Origin: Rossellomorea sp. y25
Lineage (GTDB): Bacteria; Bacillota; Bacilli; Bacillales; Bacillaceae_B
Reading direction: 5' to 3'
DNA: 64,000 nucleotides
NCBI RefSeq assembly: GCF_038049935.1
Contig: NZ_CP145886.1
Coordinates: 4,077,001 to 4,141,000 of the forward strand
The notes beneath the pieces were generated by a model. The model was given only the letters and a program-made list of their open reading frames with translations. It searched no databases and was not told the DNA's origin. Of this stretch, positions 16,395 to 24,762 are shown one piece after another (position 1 is the first letter of the stretch; every line of letters starts with the position of its first letter). The position numbers were made by a program, and so were the translations under genes.

Positions 16395-17531
16395 TTATCT
16401 ACTAGTCGGTGTCCATGTTGCCTGTCTCTTACCTGAGATCGCTCTCAGCGTACCAAGGAAGGCTGCATAGTTTACCAGGCAGAAGTAGTAAGGGATATAC
16501 GTGATTTTGTTGCTCGTCACTTTGCCTAAAAGTGCGAGGAGGTAGAATGCCAATTGTAAGCCGAACATGACTTGATAGAATGGCTGATCCAGTAAGAAAA
16601 GATTAATGATAAAAATGGCAATCATATAGTAAGGAACAAGCCATCTCAAGAATTTATGAGACATGTATTTATAGAAGAAATCGAAATTCCTGAACGGATT
16701 CAACACATGCTTGTAGCTCATGATCCCTGTGAAGCTTCGCGTTACGATACGGACTTTCCGGCCAAATTCTTCTGATGATTTTGGTGATGTCTCTTCCATC
16801 GTGATCGCATTCGGTTCATAGACGAATCGCTTTTGCTGGTTGATGATGATCAGCGGGTTCTGCATATCATCGCCGACGTTCGGATTCATCTCTTTGAATA
16901 ATTCTTTACGGAGCGCATAGATCGAACCATTTGCCACGATCGTCGTACCTGTTGCCGTTTCGAGCATTTTCAGGAGCTTCTCATACTTCCAGTAAGCACC
17001 CTCTGATTCTCCGATAGATGAGTTTGTTGGATTGGTTAATCTAAGCTCACCACAAACCCCACCGATTTCTTCATCTTTAAAGTGCTTCACTAAATGATGA
17101 ACAGCATCCTTATTGTAAAGCGAGTTCGCATCCGAGAATACAAGGACTTCACCAGTTGCCAACGGAACGGACTTGTTCAGTGCCGCTGTCTTCCCTTTTC
17201 TTCCTTTTACGACATTCAGCTTCACGTTCGGATATTTCGCCACGAACTCATTGACGATGTCGTTCGTTCTGTCGGATGAATCATCTGACACAACGATGAT
17301 TTCAAGCTTGTCCTGTGGATAATCAAGATCCACAGAATTTTGTACTTTTTCAGCGATGACTTTCTCTTCGTTGTATGCTGCGATAAAGAGCGTTACCTTT
17401 GGTTCATAGCCTGTATCCGTGATTTGATCCTTTTTGACAACTCCTGATATGAGCTTCAGCAGGATCGGATAACCGGCATAGATATAAACCGAAAGGAGGA
17501 TCAGCAGCCAAAAGATTATTTCCAGTATCAT
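16395..17531 (-). CDS. Glycosyltransferase family 2, membrane-bound
   Basis: 378 residues. An N-terminal membrane helix (about 3-22) precedes a GT-A domain (VTLFIAAYNEEKVIAEKVQNS, VVSDDSSDRT, LVFSDANSLY). Three membrane segments follow near the C terminus (about 280-370). The layout is that of processive or lipid-linked GT2 enzymes (hyaluronan/cellulose-synthase-like). The residues VRIVTRS stand where processive enzymes have QxxRW, so processivity is uncertain. ATG 17531 is preceded by GAGGAA; the in-frame codon at 17549 has none. It is the third gene after gtaB and UDP-glucose dehydrogenase, so a UDP-glucose or UDP-glucuronate donor is likely. Confidence 0.85.
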   Translation of the reverse strand: MILEIIFWLLILLSVYIYAGYPILLKLISGVVKKDQITDTGYEPKVTLFIAAYNEEKVIAEKVQNSVDLDYPQDKLEIIVVSDDSSDRTNDIVNEFVAKYPNVKLNVVKGRKGKTAALNKSVPLATGEVLVFSDANSLYNKDAVHHLVKHFKDEEIGGVCGELRLTNPTNSSIGESEGAYWKYEKLLKMLETATGTTIVANGSIYALRKELFKEMNPNVGDDMQNPLIIINQQKRFVYEPNAITMEETSPKSSEEFGRKVRIVTRSFTGIMSYKHVLNPFRNFDFFYKYMSHKFLRWLVPYYMIAIFIINLFLLDQPFYQVMFGLQLAFYLLALLGKVTSNKITYIPYYFCLVNYAAFLGTLRAISGKRQATWTPTSR

Positions 17532-17569
17532 ATCATGACTTCCTCTCATCTATCCTTATTACCAATTGA

Positions 17570-17596
17570 AGGTGGACCCTGATGAAGGATCCACCT
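17570..17596 (-). terminator. Intra-operon hairpin between ugd and the glycosyltransferase
   Basis: AGGTGGA (17570-17576) pairs with TCCACCT (17590-17596) plus two inner pairs. The minus strand then reads only TTCAATTGG, so it is a partial terminator or mRNA stabiliser and not a full stop. Confidence 0.4.
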
Positions 17597-17602
17597 ATCA
17601 TG

Positions 17603-18907
17603 TTATGCTTTGACCGTTTTTCTTCCGATTGACGCATAATAGAATCCGTTCTCTTCCATATGAGCAGGATCAAAGATATTACGTCCATCAACGATGACTT
17701 TGCTGTTTACTAGTGTAGCTACTTTTTCTAAATCCAGCTCTCTTACTTCATCCCACTCTGTCAGAATCAGGATGGCATCCGAGTTCTGGATGACTTCATA
17801 CAGGTCTTGTCCAGTACGAAGATTTGGAATGAGCGCTTTAGCGTTTTTCTCTGCAATGCGATCATAGGCGGTGATGTCCGCTCCCAGTTCTTGCAGTTTA
17901 GGAATGACATCAACAGAAGGTGCGTCCCTCATATCATCTGTATTCGGCTTAAATGCAAGACCAAGGACAGCAATTTTCTTGTTTGTCAGGTCGCCATCAA
18001 AGGCTTCTACCAGCTTGTTTACAACCTTAAAGCGCTGAAGACCATTCACCGCTTCAACGTCTTTGACGATTTTGAAGTCGTAGCCCACTTGATCGGCAAT
18101 CTTGACAAGGGCACTTGTATCTTTAGGGAAACAAGAACCTCCGTAGCCGATTCCAGCGTTCAGGAATTGAGGGCCGATACGCGGGTCATATCCCATTCCT
18201 TCTGCTACCTTCGTCACGTCCGCCCCAACAAGTTCACACACGTTCGCCACTTCATTGATGAAGCTGATTTTCGTTGCAAGGAACGCATTGGACGCATATT
18301 TGATCATTTCAGATGTTTCGATGTTTGTCACGACGATATTTTTGGTAAAAGGAGCATGTAATTCCTTCAGGATCGCCTCTGCTTTCTCTGATTCCACACC
18401 GATGACTGCTCTTTCCATATTCACTGTATCATAAATGGCCGACCCTTCACGAAGGAATTCAGGGTTTGATGCCACATCGAATTCTTCATGGCCGACTACT
18501 TCTTTGATGACACCTTTGATCATGGCACCTGTTCCCACTGGAACCGTACTCTTCGTCACGATCACTTTATAGTCATGAAGGTGCTCTGCAATCGAGCGGG
18601 CAGCCGCTTCAATATATTGCAGGTTCGCCTCACCATTCTCTTTTGGAGGAGTTCCAACCGCAATGATGACAAGATCTGCATCCTTCATCCCTTCAGCATA
18701 ATCCGTTGTGAAGGATAAGCGGCCTTCGCTGATGTTCTTTTCTACTAATTCGGTTAAGCCCGGCTCGTAAATAGGGATGATCCCATTTTTCAGGTTCTCT
18801 ACTTTTTGAGCGTCTATATCCAGGCATGTCACTTTGTTTCCGGCGTCACTGAAGCATACGCCTGAAACAAGTCCTACATAACCTGTACCAATTACACAAA
18901 TGTTCAT
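17603..18907 (-). CDS. tuaD: UDP-glucose 6-dehydrogenase
   Basis: This 434-residue NAD-dependent enzyme oxidises UDP-glucose to UDP-glucuronate for acidic glycopolymers (teichuronic acid in B. subtilis). The Rossmann motif is GTGYVGLVSGVCF. The catalytic Cys lies in GYGGSCFPKDT (about residue 259). The C-terminal UDP-binding domain shows LGLAFKPNTDDMRDAPS. Start ATG 18907 with AAGGAG. The upstream gtaB gene is only 16 bases away, and its product supplies UDP-glucose. The name tuaD is by analogy; ugd is equally apt because no other tua genes are visible. Confidence 0.93.
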   Translation of the reverse strand: MNICVIGTGYVGLVSGVCFSDAGNKVTCLDIDAQKVENLKNGIIPIYEPGLTELVEKNISEGRLSFTTDYAEGMKDADLVIIAVGTPPKENGEANLQYIEAAARSIAEHLHDYKVIVTKSTVPVGTGAMIKGVIKEVVGHEEFDVASNPEFLREGSAIYDTVNMERAVIGVESEKAEAILKELHAPFTKNIVVTNIETSEMIKYASNAFLATKISFINEVANVCELVGADVTKVAEGMGYDPRIGPQFLNAGIGYGGSCFPKDTSALVKIADQVGYDFKIVKDVEAVNGLQRFKVVNKLVEAFDGDLTNKKIAVLGLAFKPNTDDMRDAPSVDVIPKLQELGADITAYDRIAEKNAKALIPNLRTGQDLYEVIQNSDAILILTEWDEVRELDLEKVATLVNSKVIVDGRNIFDPAHMEENGFYYASIGRKTVKA

Positions 18908-18923
18908 CTTAATTTCTCCTTGT

Positions 18924-19796
18924 TCATTCTGAAATGATGTCTTTTAACCAGCTTTTCAATGGACCTTTAAGGTCATCTCTCATTAAAGCAAACTCTACTG
19001 TTGCTTGAACAAAGCCGTATTTGTTTCCAATATCATATCTTTTACCATTAAAAGAATATCCGTAAACATTTTGCTTCGTATTTAATTCTTGAAGAGCGTC
19101 TGTCAATTGAATTTCATTTCCTTGACCAGGCTCAAGGTTTCCTAGAATATCAAGGACATCCGGAGTTAGAACATAGCGCCCCATGATAGCCATGTTGGAA
19201 GGAGCATCCTCTAATTTCGGCTTTTCTACCAGTCCTTTGACTTTGAAAAGTGGACCATCGTTCGCAGGGTCTTCCACGTCGATGACACCATATTTGGATA
19301 CGTCCTCGTCAGGAACTTCCTGTACGCCGATGATGCTTGATTCTTTCTCTTCGAATTCATCGATCAGTTGTTTAAGACAAGGTTTCTCAGAGATGACGAT
19401 GTCGTCTCCAAGAAGGACTGCGAAAGGATCGTTCCCGATGAATTTTCTTGCACACCAGATGGCATGTCCGAGTCCTTTAGGCTCTTTTTGACGAATGTAG
19501 TGAATGTCCGCCAGATGAGAGATTTGTTTGATTTGCTCGAGCTCATCATATTTTTCTTTCATTGCAAGCATTTCTTCAAGCTCTAAAGACTTGTCAAAAT
19601 GGTCTTCGATGGCACGTTTTCCACGGCCTGTGACGATCAGGATATCCTCTATCCCGGAATTCACCGCTTCTTCGATAATATATTGGATTGTAGGTTTATC
19701 TACAATTGGTAACATTTCTTTCGGCTGTGCCTTTGTTGCTGGTAAGAATCTCGTACCTAAACCCGCAGCCGGGATAATCGCTTTTTTTACTCTCAA
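18924..19796 (-). CDS. gtaB: UTP-glucose-1-phosphate uridylyltransferase
   Basis: A 290-residue GalU-type enzyme that makes UDP-glucose from glucose 1-phosphate and UTP. The nucleotide-binding N terminus is [22 protein letters not shown], followed by [34 protein letters not shown] and FVEKP-like VEKPKLE. TTG 19796 is preferred over GTG 19805 because the ribosome site AGAGGTGA overlaps the GTG codon. It is the first gene of the operon with the dehydrogenase and a glycosyltransferase. The product also feeds glycolipid and teichoic acid glucosylation in Bacillus. Confidence 0.94.
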   Translation of the reverse strand: MRVKKAIIPAAGLGTRFLPATKAQPKEMLPIVDKPTIQYIIEEAVNSGIEDILIVTGRGKRAIEDHFDKSLELEEMLAMKEKYDELEQIKQISHLADIHYIRQKEPKGLGHAIWCARKFIGNDPFAVLLGDDIVISEKPCLKQLIDEFEEKESSIIGVQEVPDEDVSKYGVIDVEDPANDGPLFKVKGLVEKPKLEDAPSNMAIMGRYVLTPDVLDILGNLEPGQGNEIQLTDALQELNTKQNVYGYSFNGKRYDIGNKYGFVQATVEFALMRDDLKGPLKSWLKDIISE

Positions 19797-19872
19797 AGAA
19801 CTCACCTCTTAGTTTTGTGTAAATCATTTGTTCTTATTCTACTGATTCGAAGTCTTTTTAATAGTGTCTGCA

Positions 19873-20010
19873 GATTTTGGCTCATTTACGCCCTGTGGAG
19901 ACAAAACGCCTGAGCAAATTTCTTTGCTCTTTCGTTTTGTTTCCACAGGGCGTACTTTCAGCTGCGCTGAAAGCGATTGAAACGTTCGTTTCAATCGATG
20001 AGCCAAAATC
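19873..20010. repeat. Cloverleaf inverted repeat (four-way junction)
   Basis: An outer 13-bp perfect stem (19873-19885 with 19998-20010; GATTTTGGCTCAT) encloses three adjacent hairpins. Hairpin 1 has 22 pairs (19887-19908 with 19933-19954) plus an inner 7-bp stem. Hairpin 2 has 8 pairs (19955-19962 with 19966-19973). Hairpin 3 has 11 pairs (19974-19984 with 19987-19997). Only T19886 is unpaired at the junction. It lies between divergent gtaB and a glycosyltransferase gene. Confidence 0.9.
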
Positions 20011-20070
20011 ATTAATTTTCACGAGTATTATACCATATGTTGTTGATTTCTTAATCTCACAGGTTTATTG

Positions 20071-20079
20071 TGCTATAAT
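20071..20079 (+). promoter_or_regulatory. Extended -10 promoter of the glycosyltransferase gene
   Basis: TG at 20071-20072, one base, then a perfect TATAAT (20074-20079). The -35 region is weak. It lies directly downstream of the cloverleaf repeat. Confidence 0.6.
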
Positions 20080-20113
20080 ATAGCGAGTAATTTCAGATGT
20101 GAGGATGAAGAAA

Positions 20114-20914
20114 ATGATTAGTGTAATCGTACCAACTCTTGGAACGAAGCCAGAGGAATTGAAACGATTGTTTGAAAGTCTTAATAATCAATCATACAAA
20201 GACTTCGAAGTCATTATTGTATCACAAGACAATCACAATTATATTACATCCGTTTTAAAAGATGTTAACTTTAAATACAATCATATTGAAATTGACCGCA
20301 AAGGGTTGTCACTTGCCCGGAACGTTGGTATTGAGCATGCGAGTGGCAGCATTCTGACGTTTTCGGATGACGACTGCTGGTATAATGACGACTCGTTCCA
20401 GCTTGTTGTGGATTATTTCAACGAGAATCTCGAGACCGATGTCGCATGCTTCCAAATCTATGATCCGATCAAGGGCGTTTACTATAAAGAATATGACGAA
20501 GAAGAGCAGAAACAGGTTACAACCGGTAAGCTGTTGAAGAAGTCTTCTATTGAAATCTTTATTCAAACGGCGAATATCGAGCCCTCCCTGATTCGATTCG
20601 ACGAGAAGTTCGGCTTGGGTGCGATTTATCCATCTGGTGAAGAGAATGTCTTCTTATTCGATTTAGCCAGAAACCATAAGTCCATCAGCTATTATCCGAA
20701 GGTTGTCGTGAATCATGAGAAGCCTGAGATGCAGACCCGTTTATATGAAAAATCGTTTATCGGAAAAGGTCCTTTGTTTAAGAGGATGTACAATACCCCT
20801 ACAGCGGTGGTTCTATTGACCCTTTTTACGTTGAAAAAGTATCGTCATTTAGATGAGCCATTCAGCTATTACGGTAAAGCGTTTAGAGAGATTTTCAGGT
20901 ATGAGAAGAAGTAG
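20114..20914 (+). CDS. Glycosyltransferase family 2 (soluble)
   Basis: 266 residues forming a single GT-A domain: ISVIVPTLGTKPEELKRLFESL, FEVIIVSQDNHNYI, GLSLARNVGIEHASG, and the metal-binding acidic pair in LTFSDDDCWY. There are no membrane segments. The start could be ATG 20105 or ATG 20114; GAGG at 20100-20103 favours 20114. The sugar and acceptor cannot be read. It stands alone with its own promoter and terminator, opposite to gtaB. Confidence 0.85.
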   Translation: MISVIVPTLGTKPEELKRLFESLNNQSYKDFEVIIVSQDNHNYITSVLKDVNFKYNHIEIDRKGLSLARNVGIEHASGSILTFSDDDCWYNDDSFQLVVDYFNENLETDVACFQIYDPIKGVYYKEYDEEEQKQVTTGKLLKKSSIEIFIQTANIEPSLIRFDEKFGLGAIYPSGEENVFLFDLARNHKSISYYPKVVVNHEKPEMQTRLYEKSFIGKGPLFKRMYNTPTAVVLLTLFTLKKYRHLDEPFSYYGKAFREIFRYEKK

Positions 20915-20939
20915 TGTTTGATCGTTATGATTCGAGTTG

Positions 20940-20976
20940 CGGCAGGTGCCCGGTTGTGGGCGCCTGCCGTTTTTTT
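20940..20976 (+). terminator. Terminator of the GT2 gene
   Basis: A 12-bp stem, 20940-20951 with 20958-20969 (CGGCAGGTGCCC and complement, one wobble), then T7. Confidence 0.93.
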
Positions 20977-21049
20977 GGTATGTCGTAGATTTAAATTGTG
21001 AACTGATGGCGGTTTTGGTTTATAGGGAATCGATTTCTGTTTGTTTTGG

Positions 21050-21288
21050 ATGGGGATTTCTTTTAGATTGTCCATATTTGGGTGGGAATGTGCTGTTTGG
21101 GTAGGTTGCAGGCCGATTTGAGGATGTAATCTGTGGAGTTGGGTTACCTTCGCAGGATAATTCGGTCCTGTTTTGGAGGAAATTGATCCTGATCATCGAT
21201 CATTAATCCTCGATTGGCTTTTTCAATCCTGAAATTGATTTATTGATCCTCATTTCAATGAATTGATCCTCCGTGTCGAATTTTCTTT
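21050..21288 (+). repeat. Six-ATCC intergenic repeat, copy C
   Basis: The 5' block TTTAGATTGTCC...GGTGGGAATG is followed by GCCGATTTG and CTTCGCAGGA. The motifs start at 21165 (GTCC), 21186, 21206, 21226, 21246 and 21266. The end CCGTGTCGAATTTTCTTTA matches copies B and E. The first motif is degenerate, but the spacing (21, 20, 20, 20, 20) is intact. Confidence 0.9.
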
Positions 21289-21357
21289 ATCCCGCAGGTA
21301 CCAACCGTACCGTCTCCATCTACAGATATCGTTTGCACATCATGTGCCCAATGCAGA

Positions 21358-21393
21358 ATAAAAAAGGTGCACCCATCTCCAATGGGTGCACCT
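21358..21393 (-). terminator. Terminator of the Wzy-like three-gene unit
   Basis: AGGTGCACCCAT (21365-21376) pairs with ATGGGTGCACCT (21382-21393). On the minus strand it is followed by TTTTTTATT. Confidence 0.9.
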
Positions 21394-21400
21394 CAAGTAA

Positions 21401-22378
21401 TCACTTCTCTTTTAAAATGACTTCTGTAATCATGTCATTTTCTTTTGTTAATTTCAGCTCATTTTGTTCGAGATCGAGCTCATTTTCGAGATCGCCATGG
21501 ATCTTTTCGAATTCCGCTGCGGGAATGTTTACCGGGAACTTGATTTCCACAAGTCGCTTATCTTCGTTTAATCCAACAAAGGAGTTGAACTCTTTGTAGT
21601 AGTAGTAGAATTCAACTTCGCCTTGCCCTTCAAAGATGTAAACAGGATCTCCATATTTACGGAACAGATTCTTTTCCGAATATCCGATTGGAAGAGGCGT
21701 TTCTGGTAAGAGGCCTGCGTCCACGTATTGCAGGAATTCATCGGATAGGACTTTTCTGTTGTTCTTCTCGTAATCGATCCGGAAGCTCAGCGTACCGGAC
21801 TTTTCGAGAAGCTCTTCGTCCGTTAGCTCCAGGAACTCTTCCGTTGCCAGCTCTTCATTTAATGCACTTATTAATTCGACAATCGGAATTTCTTCTTGAG
21901 CCAGTAATATTTTTGTAATCTTGCCCTCTTCTACTTCGAACACAACGCTCTGTTTCTTGATGATCATATACACATACGATGTGGTCGCATTTTCATCTGC
22001 TTTGTATTCAAACATGTCCAGCTCTAAGTTGTTGTCAATGACCTTTTGGAGGTTATCTCCTACATTGATCGTGTCAGAAATCTTGAACTTTTTATTGGAT
22101 GTGATCAGGTAGTCTGCTTCTCCGCCAGTGAAGTGAACGCGAAGCTTCTGTTCTGAATCATCCAGTACTTTATCCTTGGATTCGGGATCTTTCATGACCT
22201 TAAATACTTCCTGATACCTTTCTCCTAAGCCGAAATTCAGGAGTGAATATTCGTTTCCGACCGATTTATATTCACTTTTTTGCACCTCTTTTGTTTTCAC
22301 GCCAACAATAATGCCAAACAAAAGAACCACAAAGATCAGATATGAAAGAAAGATTTTGTATGAACTCAACTGTATCAC
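21401..22378 (-). CDS. Membrane-anchored extracellular protein of unknown function (325 aa)
   Basis: One N-terminal membrane helix (about residues 8-26, no cleavage site) is followed by about 295 polar, acidic residues that should lie outside the cell. Two segments look alike: SLLNFGLGERYQEVFKVMKDP and PIGYSEKNLFRKYGDPVYIFEG. Each begins a probable alpha/beta domain in which a G-x-x-x-x-x-V/L pattern precedes DP; this hints at an internal duplication. I do not recognise a family. Its ATG overlaps the end of the Wzy-like gene by four bases (22375-22378), so the two are translationally coupled and probably work together. Confidence 0.8.
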   Translation of the reverse strand: MIQLSSYKIFLSYLIFVVLLFGIIVGVKTKEVQKSEYKSVGNEYSLLNFGLGERYQEVFKVMKDPESKDKVLDDSEQKLRVHFTGGEADYLITSNKKFKISDTINVGDNLQKVIDNNLELDMFEYKADENATTSYVYMIIKKQSVVFEVEEGKITKILLAQEEIPIVELISALNEELATEEFLELTDEELLEKSGTLSFRIDYEKNNRKVLSDEFLQYVDAGLLPETPLPIGYSEKNLFRKYGDPVYIFEGQGEVEFYYYYKEFNSFVGLNEDKRLVEIKFPVNIPAAEFEKIHGDLENELDLEQNELKLTKENDMITEVILKEK

Positions 22379-23748
22379 TCCGTTACATTTAGCTTATCTT
22401 TGTGTTTCATTTCACCGATTTTCACTAGCACGGCGATAACTAATAGAACTGCCCAGAATCGTGGTGTGACATAATCCGCTCTGTATAAGGATGTGACCAT
22501 CAGGTGAAAGTACTCGACTAATGCAATGAAGTAGTACATGTTCTTCATGCCGTTCTTCAATAGGAATACGGCGATGGAAATTAATCCTGTCAGTAAAAGA
22601 AGGAGTCCGATGACACCTTGCTCAAATAGCACATCGATAAACATATTGTTTGCCGAGATGGCCAGGCTCATCTGGGTATGAGGTACAATCTTGGTCCCCG
22701 CCAGGAACTCATAAGCTCCCGGTCCATATCCAAATAGTCCCGATATGATGGAATGATCGAACAGCCACTGGAATGGCATGACGTACATATAAATCCGGCT
22801 TGATTGTGTCGGATCGAAAAGGTTATCTCTTCTTCCCCAAATCGGAGAGAAGAATTTGGCCAGTAGATCCGGATTCACCAAATAAAGACCTGCAATCCCG
22901 ATGATCCCAACCAACGGAATCATCCACAGGATTTTCTTCGGGAATTTTGGATGGAACATTAAGTAAACCATTAAGAAGCCGATCACCAGTACCAGATTGA
23001 AATAGGCGCTCACGGAAAATGTAAAGGCCAGGATGAATAGCGTCGGAATAAGTACGGCGACCGCATACACCCATTTCCGTTTTACAAACAGGAATGCCAG
23101 GATAATCAAATCAATCAAGAACGGTCCCATATAGCTTGGTTCATTGGTGAATGAAGTGATCCGAAAATCGAACAGTGTCACTCCTTCCACACTATGAACA
23201 AAGGAACGGGTGTTTAGATTAAGGAATGGAATGTTGAACATGAAATAGGCAAGCTGCCAAAAGGCTACAGCCACTAATAACAATATCGACAACGGGTAGA
23301 CTTTGATGATGCTTGCATTATCCTTTGGCTCATTCACAAGCAAACGGTAGCCGAAGTACACAAACATGAAAAAGCTGAGATAATAGGCAAGTCGCGTGAT
23401 CATCGAGCTTTTCAAGTAGCTCATATACTCTACGCTATTCAATACCGTAGCCGTATAAAAAGCAGAAAGAATAGCCAGTGCCAATGAGATAAGGAAAAGA
23501 ATCAGGAAGCGTTTCAAGTATTTATCAAACTCTGAGGTTTGCGTTAAACGTTTTCGATTGAGTACGTAATACAGGAATAATAATGAGCCAACTCCCAATG
23601 TCAGCACCGCAGGAACGGGTACGGGGAGAAGCTTGATGTATTTAGCTTGAGTAGAGAACTGGGCGAAGAACAAATATCCGGCCACTAATATCAAGATGAT
23701 CTGTTTCACCCTCGGCTCATACTTGTTCATGAGTGTGGAAAAATTCAT
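22375..23748 (-). CDS. O-antigen ligase/Wzy-like polysaccharide polymerase
   Basis: 457 residues with about eleven to twelve membrane segments. A larger loop late in the chain contains GYGPGAYEFLAG and NMFIDVLFEQGVIGLLLLL, the pattern of the O-antigen ligase/Wzy family (PF04932 type). Such proteins join lipid-linked glycan units on the outer face of the membrane. ATG 23748 follows GAGGAG. It sits between a small lipoprotein and a coupled anchored protein of unknown function. A Wzx-like flippase gene is found at 31499. The polymer is unknown. Confidence 0.82.
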   Translation of the reverse strand: MNFSTLMNKYEPRVKQIILILVAGYLFFAQFSTQAKYIKLLPVPVPAVLTLGVGSLLFLYYVLNRKRLTQTSEFDKYLKRFLILFLISLALAILSAFYTATVLNSVEYMSYLKSSMITRLAYYLSFFMFVYFGYRLLVNEPKDNASIIKVYPLSILLLVAVAFWQLAYFMFNIPFLNLNTRSFVHSVEGVTLFDFRITSFTNEPSYMGPFLIDLIILAFLFVKRKWVYAVAVLIPTLFILAFTFSVSAYFNLVLVIGFLMVYLMFHPKFPKKILWMIPLVGIIGIAGLYLVNPDLLAKFFSPIWGRRDNLFDPTQSSRIYMYVMPFQWLFDHSIISGLFGYGPGAYEFLAGTKIVPHTQMSLAISANNMFIDVLFEQGVIGLLLLLTGLISIAVFLLKNGMKNMYYFIALVEYFHLMVTSLYRADYVTPRFWAVLLVIAVLVKIGEMKHKDKLNVTE

Positions 23749-23805
23749 ACTAAACTCCTCATTGTCTTTATAGTTTATGGAAGGCTTATTTGTTTCATAA
23801 GAGCC

Positions 23806-24159
23806 TTATTGAATATAGTCTATATCTTTCAGTAGAAGAATTCCGTCCTTCTTCTCCCATTCCGTCATATAAACCAATTCATTTTCTTTATTAAAACGAT
23901 AGAATTTATTGACAGCTTCGGTATGAAAATAACTTTTACGCTGAGATGTCAGTTTCTCTTTAAGATAGTTGAAGTCCGTTTCTGTCACTGTGTTGTCAGG
24001 ACTCAGCATATATTTAAAGGTATCCCAATCCGTGTTTTCAATATTATTGCGAATGTATTGATCAGCTTCCAGAAGGTTTCTGAATTTCAATGGCTGATCA
24101 CCGCAGCCGCTTAAGAATAAAGTGATCAAAATTAGTAGAACGGCAAACTGTCTTTTCAT
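23806..24159 (-). CDS. Small putative lipoprotein (117 aa)
   Basis: ATG 24159 follows AAAGGAG. The signal peptide MKRQFAVLLILITLFLSGCG ends in lipobox LSGC (Cys19). The mature part of about 98 residues is charged and contains EADQYIRNNIENTDWDTFKYMLSP and a C-terminal strand, VYMTEWEKKDGILLLKDIDYI. I do not recognise the family. It is the first gene of the unit with the Wzy-like polymerase (57-base gap), which suggests an accessory role in glycan assembly or export. Confidence 0.75.
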   Translation of the reverse strand: MKRQFAVLLILITLFLSGCGDQPLKFRNLLEADQYIRNNIENTDWDTFKYMLSPDNTVTETDFNYLKEKLTSQRKSYFHTEAVNKFYRFNKENELVYMTEWEKKDGILLLKDIDYIQ

Positions 24160-24438
24160 TACAAACTCCTTTCCTATGAGGACCATCGTCTCTTTCGAAT
24201 TCCTTGTTTCCTATGTAAAAAGGGACGCACCCTGTTAAGTCTTGATAATCAAACAACAATAAAAAATTATACATGAAAACCAACCATTTGAAAATGCTTT
24301 GTTCCCTGCCCCTATACGCTTTGTCACCCCTGTCAATACTGAAAAATGACGCAGATTCTCTATGATTCCGTTATGTTAAATATGTGTTACAAACATGTTT
24401 TATAGTCATAATTTTGGAAGATTGATCTATATGAGGGA

Positions 24439-24483
24439 AAGTTACGCTTTTTCAGCTACTCGTTAACTGCCTGTTGGCGGGGG
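24439..24483 (-). repeat. Shared tail module of the repeat family (minus-strand copy)
   Basis: The minus strand reads CCCCCGCCAACAGGCAG (24483-24467), a short gap, and then a 22-base block at 24460-24439 that begins AGTAGCTGAAAAAGCG. Both blocks recur without mismatch, in the same order, at 33460-33476 and 33483-33504 on the plus strand. In both places they lie downstream of a six-ATCC element. The gap 24187-24762 otherwise holds only repeat copy D and a terminator. Confidence 0.8.
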
Positions 24484-24520
24484 TGGGAGCTTGTATTGGA
24501 TGGGCAAATTGAGTGTGCAT

Positions 24521-24668
24521 TTAAAGAAAATTCGACCCGAGGATTAATTATCCCGCGAAGACCGCTTCAAGTCATCGATTCACCACTCGAATCGGCTTTC
24601 AATCCAGTCTAAAACCACCCTCCCAGCTATAAAGAGACTATCTGATGCCAAAAACCTTCCAGAAGTGA
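24521..24668 (-). repeat. Six-ATCC intergenic repeat, deletion derivative (copy D)
   Basis: On the minus strand, GGAAGG, CAGATAGTCTC, AGCTGGGAGGG, GCCGATTCGAGTGGTGAATCG and CTTCGCGGGATAATTAATCC lead straight into TCGGGTCGAATTTTCTTTAAA. Only one ATCC motif (GGAT at 24541) remains, so about 100 bp, five 20-bp units, are missing. Confidence 0.8.
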
Positions 24669-24717
24669 AAAAATAAGATCAATCCATCGTCACAACCCGA
24701 AGATCGGAAGTTTGTCC

Positions 24718-24748
24718 ATAAAAAAACTGCCATCCCTAAGAATGGCAG
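24718..24748 (-). terminator. Terminator of the amidase-lipoprotein-LytB operon
   Basis: CTGCCAT (24727-24733) pairs with ATGGCAG (24742-24748). On the minus strand it is followed by T7. Confidence 0.88.
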
Positions 24749-24762
24749 CTTCATGATTCATA

